This document shows positions 1 through 5,340 of a DNA stretch of 5,340 nucleotides, in pieces. The position numbers were made by a program, and so were the translations under genes. Position 1 is the stretch's first letter. Each line of letters begins with the position of its first letter. The stretch covers positions 1 to 5,340 of the forward strand of contig RGAX01000193.1 in assembly GCA_009919985.1 (NCBI GenBank). The letters are read 5' to 3'. A model generated the notes under the pieces. It made no database searches. It saw nothing but the letters and a program-made list of their open reading frames with translations, and was not told the origin of the DNA. Origin of the DNA: Opitutaceae bacterium. Its GTDB lineage: Bacteria; Verrucomicrobiota; Verrucomicrobiia; Opitutales; Opitutaceae.

Positions 1-1
1 C

Positions 2-232
2 GACCAGCTGTGTAAGGCCGGCTTCGACACGGGGGATGTCGTGATCGCGTTGCTCTTTCTTTCACCCGGCCGCCACGCCGGCACCGGCGGTGACATCGCT
101 CAGATCTGCCAAGCCACCACCTCCGCCCAACCCTCACTTCGCTGCCACCCGACCGAGCTCATCGGCTCTCACCCACTCGCCGTCGAAACCCTAACTCACG
201 CCCTCCGCTCCACCCTCGCCACCCCTTTTTCC
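2..232 (+). other. C-terminal part of a CbiX/SirB-type sirohydrochlorin chelatase domain
   Basis: This is the part of the frame before Met at 233. It reads DQLCKAGFDTGDVVIALLFL, then SPGRHAGTGGDIAQI, and ends in GSHPLAVETLTHAL. The family pattern is a hydrophobic strand, FL-x-x-G-x-H with a metal-binding His, then D-I, and a final (G)xxPLLxEIL-type helix. The His codon is at 74-76. Class II chelatases of this type insert iron (SirB) or cobalt (CbiX) into sirohydrochlorin; iron would give siroheme, the cofactor of the CysI domain that follows. The N-terminal part, with the first active-site His, lies left of the window. A TAA at 192-194 in another frame would end the domain only if an indel were present; the frame as written keeps the expected C-terminal helix, so I see no need for one. 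Fe versus Co preference cannot be told from this fragment. Confidence 0.75.
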
Positions 233-1984
233 ATGTCCGCTTCTGCCACTCCCGCTGCCCCCGCCTCCAAGCCTCTCGCCAAAAACGAGATCATCAAAAC
301 CGAGAGCAACTTCCTCCGTGGTCATATCCTCCGCGACCTCACCGATACCAGCACGGGCACGATCACCGAGGACAGCGCCCAGCTCACCAAATTCCACGGC
401 ATCTACGCCCAAGACGACCGCGACCTACGCAACCAACGCCGCCGTGAGAGCAAAGAAAAAGCGTTCTCCTTCATGGCGCGCATCCGCGTCCCCGGCGGTG
501 TGTGCACGCCCGCCCAATGGCTCGCCCTCGACGCCCTCGCCGACTCCCACGCCAACGGTACCCTCAAAATCACCACGCGCCAGGCCTTCCAATTTCACGG
601 CATCCTCAAAGGCAACCTCCGGCCGTCTATCAAGGCCATCAACGCCCAACTCATGGACACCCTCGCGGCCTGCGGCGACGTCAACCGCAACGTCATGGCC
701 AACCCCAACCCAGAACAAAGCGCCCTCCACGCCGAGACGCTGCGTCTGGCTAAAGCCATCAGCGACCACCTTTCACCACGCACCCGCGCCTACCACGAGA
801 TCTGGGTCGCCGATGAACTCGTCGGCGGAGGCGAACCCGATCACGAGCCGCTCTACGGCTCCACTTATCTTCCACGCAAATTCAAAACCGTCATCGCCAT
901 CCCGCCTAGCAACGATGTGGACATTTACGCCCACGATCTCGGCTTCATCGCCATTGCTGATGAGTCCGGCCAAAAACTTCTTGGCTTCAACGTCACCGTC
1001 GGCGGCGGCCTCGGCATGTCGCATAACCAGATCGAGACCTACCCACGCCTGGCCGATATCCTCGGCTTTTGCACCGTCGACCAAGTCGTCGACGTGGCCG
1101 AAAAGGTCATGCTCGTCCAGCGCGACCACGGCGACCGCACCGAGCGAAAACACGCCCGTCTCAAATACACCATCGCCGACCACGGCATCGTCTGGTTCCG
1201 CACCGAGGTTGAAAAACGTCTCGGCTACACCCTCAGCGCCCCGCGCCGTTTTGAATTCACCTCCACCGGCGATCGCTACGGCTGGGTCGCCGGCGAAAAC
1301 GGCAACGCCCATTTCACGTTATTCATCATGAGCGGTCGCGTGAAAGACGCCTTCAAGCTCGCCCTCCGCGAGATCGCCACCGCGCACACCGGCGACTTCC
1401 GCCTCACCGCCAACCAAAATCTCATGATCGCCGGCGTCACTCCCACCCAACGCCCGATCATCGAAGCGCTCCTCAAAAAACACGGCCTCGACACCGCCAA
1501 CGCCGCCTCGGGCCTCGCGCTTAACGCCATGTCCTGCGTCGCGCTGCCCACCTGCGGCCTCGCCCTCGCCGAGAGCGAGCGCTACCTGCCCGAACTCGTA
1601 AAACTACTCGAGACCGAGATCGAAGCCGCCGGCCTGCGTGACGACGCGATCACACTGCGCATCACCGGTTGCCCCAACGGCTGCGGCCGACCTTACCTCG
1701 CCGAGATCGGCTTCGTCGGTCGCGCCCCTGGCAAATACAACATCTACCTTGGCGCCGCCTTCAACGGCTCACGTTTCAATACGCTCTTCCGTCCCAACGT
1801 GCCCGTCGCCGAAATCGTCTCCTTGCTCGGCCCGATCATCCGACGCTACGCGTTGGAGCGCACCGCCGGTGAACGCTTCGGTGATTTCACGCTGCGCACC
1901 GGGATCGTAAACCACACCGGCACGCCCGCCGATTTCCACGAAGCCAGCAAGGTCGCCCCTGCGGTCGCTCCGGCTAGGGCGTAA
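2..1984 (+). CDS. cysI: Sirohydrochlorin chelatase (CbiX/SirB) C-terminus fused in frame to sulfite reductase hemoprotein CysI; 5' end outside window
   Basis: The CysI part reduces sulfite to sulfide with six electrons in assimilatory sulfur metabolism, using a siroheme coupled to a [4Fe-4S] cluster in the cytoplasm. Counting from the ATG at 233 it is 583 residues, close to E. coli CysI (570), and aligns along its whole length. Cluster ligands are C435-x5-C441 and C480-x3-C484 (TGCPNGCGRP). Siroheme/sulfite-binding residues R83, R152, K216 and K218 match E. coli R83, R153, K215 and K217. TRQAFQFHGILK and GDVNRNV are further signatures. The same frame is open leftward to the window edge, and bases 2-232 encode a chelatase C-terminus (separate entry), joined through an Ala/Pro/Ser-rich linker. 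The ATG at 233 lacks a Shine-Dalgarno sequence, but separate initiation there cannot be excluded; that product would be 233-1984. The electron donor (CysJ or ferredoxin) is not visible. CysI identity is very secure; the fusion is likely. Confidence 0.93.
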   Translation, partial: DQLCKAGFDTGDVVIALLFLSPGRHAGTGGDIAQICQATTSAQPSLRCHPTELIGSHPLAVETLTHALRSTLATPFSMSASATPAAPASKPLAKNEIIKTESNFLRGHILRDLTDTSTGTITEDSAQLTKFHGIYAQDDRDLRNQRRRESKEKAFSFMARIRVPGGVCTPAQWLALDALADSHANGTLKITTRQAFQFHGILKGNLRPSIKAINAQLMDTLAACGDVNRNVMANPNPEQSALHAETLRLAKAISDHLSPRTRAYHEIWVADELVGGGEPDHEPLYGSTYLPRKFKTVIAIPPSNDVDIYAHDLGFIAIADESGQKLLGFNVTVGGGLGMSHNQIETYPRLADILGFCTVDQVVDVAEKVMLVQRDHGDRTERKHARLKYTIADHGIVWFRTEVEKRLGYTLSAPRRFEFTSTGDRYGWVAGENGNAHFTLFIMSGRVKDAFKLALREIATAHTGDFRLTANQNLMIAGVTPTQRPIIEALLKKHGLDTANAASGLALNAMSCVALPTCGLALAESERYLPELVKLLETEIEAAGLRDDAITLRITGCPNGCGRPYLAEIGFVGRAPGKYNIYLGAAFNGSRFNTLFRPNVPVAEIVSLLGPIIRRYALERTAGERFGDFTLRTGIVNHTGTPADFHEASKVAPAVAPARA

Positions 1985-2129
1985 TTTCGACGCGACGTGA
2001 CGCGGCGTAGTTCGGCATAATTCGCCACAGTGCGGCCTCACGCGCCGCATTTCGTCGCGGGGATTAGGACTTGTGGGGCGCGGGCAAAAATCAAACCGTG
2101 GGCCCAGCGCTACCCCCGCGCTTGCCCCC
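1985..2129. repeat. Intergenic region with imperfect long inverted repeat
   Basis: This is the gap between the cysI stop and the likely acyltransferase start. CGCGACG at 1991-1997 pairs with CGTCGCG at 2053-2059, and inside it GCGGCG (2002-2007) pairs with CGCCGC (2043-2048), separated by a 4-nt internal mismatch on both sides. The enclosed 35 nt holds a further small GGC/GCC stem. No T-run follows, so it is not a typical intrinsic terminator. It could be a regulatory or mRNA-stability structure. I see no convincing -35/-10 promoter. AGGA at 2066-2069 lies only 3 nt before a GTG at 2073. Confidence 0.4.
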
Positions 2130-3380
2130 ATGAATGATTCTTCGGTTTCCGCGTCAGTACCTGTATCAGCATTTGCCCCTGCTCCGACCCCAAGCGGGCG
2201 CATCCTTTCTATCGATGCGTTACGCGGCTTTGATATGTTTTGGATCATCGGCGCCGAGGAGGTTGCCCGCACCTTAGATGCCGTGAGCGATGGGCCCGTT
2301 GTCGCGGCGGTCTCAAACCAATTGCGCCACGTCGAGTGGGCGGGCTTTCACTTTCTCGATGCGATTTTTCCGTTATTTCTATTTTTGGTAGGTGTCTCGG
2401 CGGTACTTTCGCTGGATCGCGTGTTAGCCAAAGAAGGACGCCGAGCAGCGCTTCTCCGCATCGCCCAACGCAGTTTCCTGCTCTTCGCCGTCGGCTTCTT
2501 TTACTACGGCGGGGTCACGCGCCCTTGGCCCGATGTGCAGGTGTTCGGCGTGCTACCACGCATCGCACTGTGTTATTTCGGCGCCGCGTCGTTGTATGTG
2601 TTAGTGCCGCGCAAGGGTATCGTGCTCGTCACCGCCGCGTGTCTAATCGGCTACTGGGCCGCACTCACGTGGGTGCCGTTTCCCGATGTAAATCTGAAAC
2701 ACGGTAACATCGGTAAACGAGGCACGCAGGCTGAGGCGAAAGCTCCCGCGGTGTTGTTGGCCGGGGTAACAACGACGGTGAGCGGCTCGTTCGAAGAGGG
2801 CCGCAATCTCGCACACTACGCGGACTATCGCCTCGTCCCCGGCAAACAGCGCAATCTGTACTACACCAACGAGGGTTTGATTAGCACGATCCCGGCGCTG
2901 GCCACAACGTTGTGCGGTCTCATGGCAGGATGGTTACTCACGAGCTTACGCTGGACAGGTAAGCAAAAGGTCGCGTGGCTCCTCGGCGCGGGCGCGGCGG
3001 GCATCGTGCTCGGGTTCTGCTGGAGCGTGCAGTTCCCCCTAATCAAGCGCATCTGGACTTCATCGTTCAGCTTGGTTGCGAGCGGGTGCGCGGCACTGTT
3101 GCTCGGCGTCTTTTATCTCATTGTCGATGTGTGGCGTTATCAGAAATGGTGCACGCCTTTCCTCTGGATCGGCTCCAACGCCCTGGTCGTCTATCTCGCA
3201 GTCAACATCATCGACTTCGAGGTCCTCGCCGCGCGCCTCGCCGGGGGCGACGTCAAAGCTTGGTTCGATCACCACCTCACGGCGGGCACGGGCAACCTCG
3301 TCATCGCGCTCACGGGCCTCGCGCTGCCGGTGTTGCTCGTGCGGTTTCTCTATCAACGCAAAATCTTCATCCGCTTATGA
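2130..3380 (+). CDS. Heparan-alpha-glucosaminide N-acetyltransferase-like membrane acyltransferase (COG4299/DUF5009)
   Basis: A predicted inner-membrane protein of 416 residues from the ATG at 2130. The family motif SIDALRGFDMFWIIGAEE is at about residues 27-44. RHVEWAGFHFLDAIFPLFLF follows at 66-85; His67 corresponds to the His proposed to carry the acetyl group in human HGSNAT. NLAHYADYRLVPGK and EGLISTIPALATTL (from about 226 and 248) are also typical of COG4299. Hydrophobic segments lie near 75-93, 113-126, 138-158, 163-181, 252-271, 282-300, 312-333, 344-365 and 388-407. Human HGSNAT moves acetyl from cytosolic acetyl-CoA to the free amine of terminal glucosamine on the other side of the membrane; a sugar acyltransferase role here is by homology and the substrate is unknown. 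The start is uncertain: GTG 2073 would add 19 residues and neither has a well-placed RBS. The stop overlaps the next ATG by four bases (ATGA), suggesting coupled translation. Codon choice in the first two thirds is less C-biased than in cysI. Confidence 0.88.
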   Translation: MNDSSVSASVPVSAFAPAPTPSGRILSIDALRGFDMFWIIGAEEVARTLDAVSDGPVVAAVSNQLRHVEWAGFHFLDAIFPLFLFLVGVSAVLSLDRVLAKEGRRAALLRIAQRSFLLFAVGFFYYGGVTRPWPDVQVFGVLPRIALCYFGAASLYVLVPRKGIVLVTAACLIGYWAALTWVPFPDVNLKHGNIGKRGTQAEAKAPAVLLAGVTTTVSGSFEEGRNLAHYADYRLVPGKQRNLYYTNEGLISTIPALATTLCGLMAGWLLTSLRWTGKQKVAWLLGAGAAGIVLGFCWSVQFPLIKRIWTSSFSLVASGCAALLLGVFYLIVDVWRYQKWCTPFLWIGSNALVVYLAVNIIDFEVLAARLAGGDVKAWFDHHLTAGTGNLVIALTGLALPVLLVRFLYQRKIFIRL

Positions 3381-4739
3381 ACACCCGCTCGGTTTATCGG
3401 CGTCTACTCGAAACGGGGTGCGTTCGTGGCGCCGGGCTCTTAACGCTTTTCTTCCTCGCAAGCCTGAGTCTGGCACGCGCCGCGGATCGGCCCAACATTC
3501 TCTTGATCCTCGCGGACAACTGGCGCTGGCCCACCGCCGGGGCCCTCGGCGACCCGATGGCGCTCACTCCGGCCTTTGATCGCATCGCACGCGAAGGCGT
3601 GGTGTTCACCCACACGTTTAACCCCGTACCCTCGTGCTCACCCACGCGCTCCTGCCTCCTCACCGGCCGCCAAGCCCACGAACTCGGCGAACGCGCCAAC
3701 CTCTGGAGCGGTTTCCCACAAGACACGCCCGTCGTCACTCAACTCCTTCGCGCCGCCGGCTACAGCCTTGGCTATAGCGGTAAACCTTGGGCCCCCGGCA
3801 ACGCCGAGGTCTCCGGCTGGAAAGAGAACCCCGTCGGCCCCAAGTTCACCCACTTCGCCGATTTCCAGGCCAGACGCACGCCCGCCGATGCACCGTTCTT
3901 CTTTTGGCTCGGCAACACCGACACCGCGACCCGCGGGGGTAAACACCCCTACCTCGCCGCCGCCCGCGCTCGCCTCGATCCCTCACGCCTCACGATCCCA
4001 CCCGAGCTCCCCGATTGCCCCGAGGTCCGGGACGATCTGCTTAACTATTACGGCGGCATCCTGCAGCTCGACGCCGAAGCGGCCCGGGCCATTGCCGCCT
4101 TGGAAAAATCGGGCGAACTCGAAAACACCGTCATCATCTACACCAGCGACAACGGCTGGCAGCTCCCGCGCGGCCTCGCCAATTGCTACGACGCCGGCTC
4201 CCGCGTGCCCTTGGCGATTCGTTGGGGCAAAAACCTTCGCGCCGGCCGCTTGGTCGATGCCTTCGTCAACGTCGCCGGCCGTCTTCATGGAACGCGAGCG
4301 CCATGCCGACGTCCGCCGCGACCATTTAGGTTATCCGGTGCGAGCCATCCGCACCCGCGACTTCCTCTATCTGCACAACCTCCGCCCCGAGCGTTGGCCC
4401 GCCGGCGACCCCGATGTGTTCTTCATCCACGGCCGCCCCTACGGCGACGTCGATACCACGCACGTCAAAGACTACCTCCTCGCGCACCAACACGAGCCCA
4501 CCATCGCTCCCTACTTCGCGCGCATTTTTGGCCGCCGCCTCGCCGAAGAACTCTACGACCTCCGCCGCGATCCCCACCAACTCACCAACATCGCCGATCA
4601 ACCCGCCTACGCCACCACCCTCGCCCAGCTGCGAGCCCGCGTGAAGATCTGGATGAGCGAGACCCACGACCCACGCCTCGACCCCAAGTATAACGCTTGG
4701 GACCATTTCCCCTACTTCGGCAAAGCTACGACCCAGTAA
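3377..4739 (+). pseudogene. Exported sulfatase, N-sulfoglucosamine sulfohydrolase-like, frameshifted with an apparent internal deletion
   Basis: Residues 1-36 form a signal peptide (basic start, hydrophobic 19-32, ARA-A cleavage near 35), so the product would be exported. The formylglycine motif is C87-S-P-T-R91 with LLTG at 94-97 (Cys type). Metal residues D47 and D258-N259 (TSDNG) and K136 are present. The layout (ANLW, GYSGKPWAPG, SRVPLAIRW) is like bacterial heparan N-sulfatase-type enzymes. The frame fits the family to about base 4270 (DAFVN), then continues in the +1 frame from about 4278 (AVFMERERHADVR) through RAIRTRDFLYLHN and the C-terminal ELYDLRRDP-x4-NIAD to the TAA at 4737. Unshifted reading runs to 4693 in unrelated Arg/Pro-rich sequence. 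The linker usually found between these blocks also appears missing, so the lesion looks like a deletion of 3n+2 bases rather than a 1-base error. Positions usually DD, DPHR and a Lys read DN (47-48), DTATR (182-186) and Leu (267). It is translationally coupled to the acyltransferase upstream. Confidence 0.85.
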
Positions 4740-4818
4740 CCCGCCCGCCGTGACCTCTGGCAAATCGTGCACGACGAGGTTGCAGATGCCCTGCAAAGGG
4801 CCGACCGGACCGTTTCAC
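4740..4818. other. Short convergent intergenic spacer
   Basis: This spacer lies between the sulfatase stop and the PIN-gene stop. It contains the palindrome TCGTGCACGA (4765-4774) and a small TGCAG/CTGCA stem (4781-4795). The frame of the sulfatase tail stays open after its stop to a TGA at 4836-4838 and reads DLWQIVHDEVADALQRADR, helix-like but without a start codon or a family I recognise. No clear promoter is present. Confidence 0.3.
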
Positions 4819-4841
4819 CTAGCCGGCGTATGCGGTGAAAC
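4812..4841. repeat. Inverted repeat across the 3' end of the PIN gene
   Basis: GTTTCACC (4812-4819) and GGTGAAAC (4834-4841) form a perfect 8-bp stem around a 14-nt loop that contains GCCGGC. It covers the PIN stop codon in a convergent setting, where bidirectional terminators are common, but neither strand has a T-run after the stem. A termination or 3'-end-protection role is only possible. Confidence 0.35.
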
Positions 4842-5241
4842 TAAAAACCTCAAATACCGCAAAATCATCGGCATTAGCGGTGAGCAGCCGATGAATGCCA
4901 GCGGTGGAGTAAGTCGCCGCCAGTTGCGTGTCTAAAAGTCGTTTGCGGCCGAGTCGATAGGAGCGAAGCCATTGCAGTGTGAGCGCGGTCGACTCCGCGG
5001 TGGGGTAGATTGCGCGGACTTCTTTAGCTGAGCACCAAAGTTGGGCCCGTTCGGTGGCCTCTTCCATGCTCAGCGGAAGCGCAAATCGCCGCGGATCCGT
5101 CACTACGTGAATGAATTCCGTCAGCACCTGCGGGGCTAGCGCAAATAGTTGCCCGTCAGATTCAAGGGTGCGGTTTAACCATGCCCTAGCACGGAGGTGG
5201 TCTTGCGCCTCACGCAATTCAACCTGAACTAAAAAGGTAGT
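4819..5241 (-). pseudogene. PIN-domain (VapC-like) ribonuclease, 5' end interrupted by an IS200/IS605-type element
   Basis: VapC-type PIN proteins are Mg-dependent RNases, usually toxins of toxin-antitoxin pairs. Codons from 5241 leftward read TTFLVQVELREAQDHLRARA, which fits a PIN start such as (D)TTFLV if the preceding Asp is restored. Later acidic positions are kept: Glu in LTEFIHVVT, Asp in LLDTQLAATY and Asp in TANADDF; PRRFALPLS is also typical. The first catalytic Asp is not encoded: the codon before TT is CAA, the last bases of the mobile element (TCAA, 5242-5245). No ATG or GTG occurs in this frame between the TGA at 5317-5319 and the gene; only a TTG at 5215-5217 could start a 132-residue product, which would lack the first catalytic Asp and strand. 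The fragment is 140 codons plus TAG, so only a few N-terminal codons should be missing, displaced beyond the element and off the window. Any antitoxin gene would be there too. It is less GC-rich than cysI and converges on the sulfatase. Confidence 0.78.
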
Positions 5242-5340
5242 TTGACATCCTCCCGGTCTAAGCGGCTTGCGCCACTTTGACCGGGATTCCTGGCGAGCCG
5301 GACTCTGACCGGTCTCTCAGACGGGTTCGCGTTTTCGAGC
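5242..5340 (-). mobile_element. Right end of an IS200/IS605-type (TnpB/IS1341-like) element, continuing past the window edge
   Basis: The + strand TTTGACATCCTCCCGG...GACCGGGATTCCTGG is the form I know from ends of IS605/IS1341 elements: ...GGGGATTCC on one side, GGAGGATGTCAA on the other. Reading the minus strand, a hairpin is followed 5 nt later by TCAA (5245-5242), the right-end cleavage tetranucleotide known from IS608. IS605 elements have no terminal inverted repeats and make no target duplications; they use subterminal hairpins recognised by the TnpA Y1 transposase. A tnpB gene would be read leftward from beyond the edge, but its end is unclear: the three minus frames are open at the edge and stop at 5317-5319, 5258-5260 and 5229-5231, and none shows a recognisable TnpB motif in so few residues. 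The same strand should carry the 3' part of an omega RNA. The family call rests on the end sequence alone. Confidence 0.75.
5251..5286. repeat. Subterminal hairpin of the IS200/IS605-type element
   Basis: TCCCGGTC (5251-5258) pairs perfectly with GACCGGGA (5279-5286). Inside it, AAG and GG pair with CC and CTT around a 6-nt loop (CTTGCG), with one T/T and one C/A mismatch. This gives 13 pairs in 36 bases. Such imperfect palindromes are TnpA-binding sites at IS605 ends and, on the tnpB strand, part of the omega RNA scaffold next to the guide. A nearby GACCGGTC palindrome at 5307-5314 repeats the same core. Confidence 0.7.

Noticed and set aside
41..232. GTG at 41 as the true start of the cysI gene
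   Set aside because: The frame is open upstream of 41 to the window edge, and residues on both sides form one chelatase domain, so this GTG is an internal Val codon.
318..1331. Long alternative open frames inside cysI, such as 318-1331 (+) and 773-1312 (-)
   Set aside because: They are Ser/Pro/Thr- or Gly/Ala-rich translations caused by C-ending codons in cysI and show no family motifs; CysI matches throughout.
2975..3376. Open frame upstream of the sulfatase ATG, in the sulfatase frame, as an N-terminal extension
   Set aside because: It overlaps conserved acyltransferase coding sequence, reads as Arg-rich noise, and the ATG at 3377 is followed by a proper signal peptide.
4255..4295. Programmed ribosomal frameshift in the sulfatase
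   Set aside because: There is no slippery heptamer or downstream stimulator, and residues appear to be missing at the junction, which fits a deletion better.
4812..4841. Intrinsic terminator between the convergent genes
   Set aside because: The stem is clear but neither strand has a T-run after it, so I list it only as an inverted repeat.
5219..5248. ATG at 5248 (minus strand, MSNYLF...) as the PIN start
   Set aside because: The ATG belongs to the conserved GGATGTCAA end of the mobile element, and its frame stops after nine codons, one frame off the PIN frame.
5317..5340. ARKREPV plus stop on the minus strand as the end of a VapB antitoxin
   Set aside because: Only seven codons are visible and they lie inside the mobile element, so a TnpB tail or chance is at least as likely.
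1..5340. tRNA, rRNA, CRISPR array or riboswitch
   Set aside because: I saw no regularly spaced repeats, no tRNA-like cloverleaf arms and no known riboswitch core on either strand.

Overview
The window looks like a GC-rich chromosome (roughly 60% GC by eye) with C-ending codons and few Shine-Dalgarno sequences. The gene families (a CysI hemoprotein, a COG4299/DUF5009 membrane acyltransferase, an N-sulfoglucosamine-sulfohydrolase-like sulfatase, a PIN domain) would fit the Verrucomicrobiota, for example the Opitutaceae. That placement is inference from family content and style, not from a marker gene.

Left part (2-1984, +): one uninterrupted reading frame enters from beyond the left edge. It carries the C-terminal part of a sirohydrochlorin chelatase (CbiX/SirB type) and continues without a stop into a complete sulfite reductase hemoprotein (CysI). 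As written, the enzyme that makes siroheme is fused to the enzyme that uses it. An internal ATG at 233 could also give free CysI.

Middle part (2130-4739, +): a 145-base gap with an imperfect inverted repeat leads to a polytopic acyltransferase related to heparan-alpha-glucosaminide N-acetyltransferase. Its stop overlaps the start of an exported sulfatase by ATGA. The pair resembles two consecutive steps of heparan sulfate breakdown (N-desulfation, then N-acetylation of glucosamine). The sulfatase is broken: its frame shifts near 4270-4280, where a stretch normally found between the metal site and the C-terminal subdomain also seems to be missing.

Right part (4740-5340, -): a PIN-domain (VapC-like) ribonuclease gene converges on the sulfatase. 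Its 5' end is cut by the end of an IS200/IS605-type element that runs off the right edge. The junction falls exactly at the codon for the first catalytic Asp of the PIN motif, so the gene is interrupted. The element end has the expected subterminal hairpin and a terminal TCAA. By analogy with known TnpB systems, its omega RNA would take its guide from the PIN sequence next to it.

Most notable are the chelatase-CysI fusion, the acyltransferase-sulfatase couple with its decayed sulfatase, and the IS605/PIN junction.
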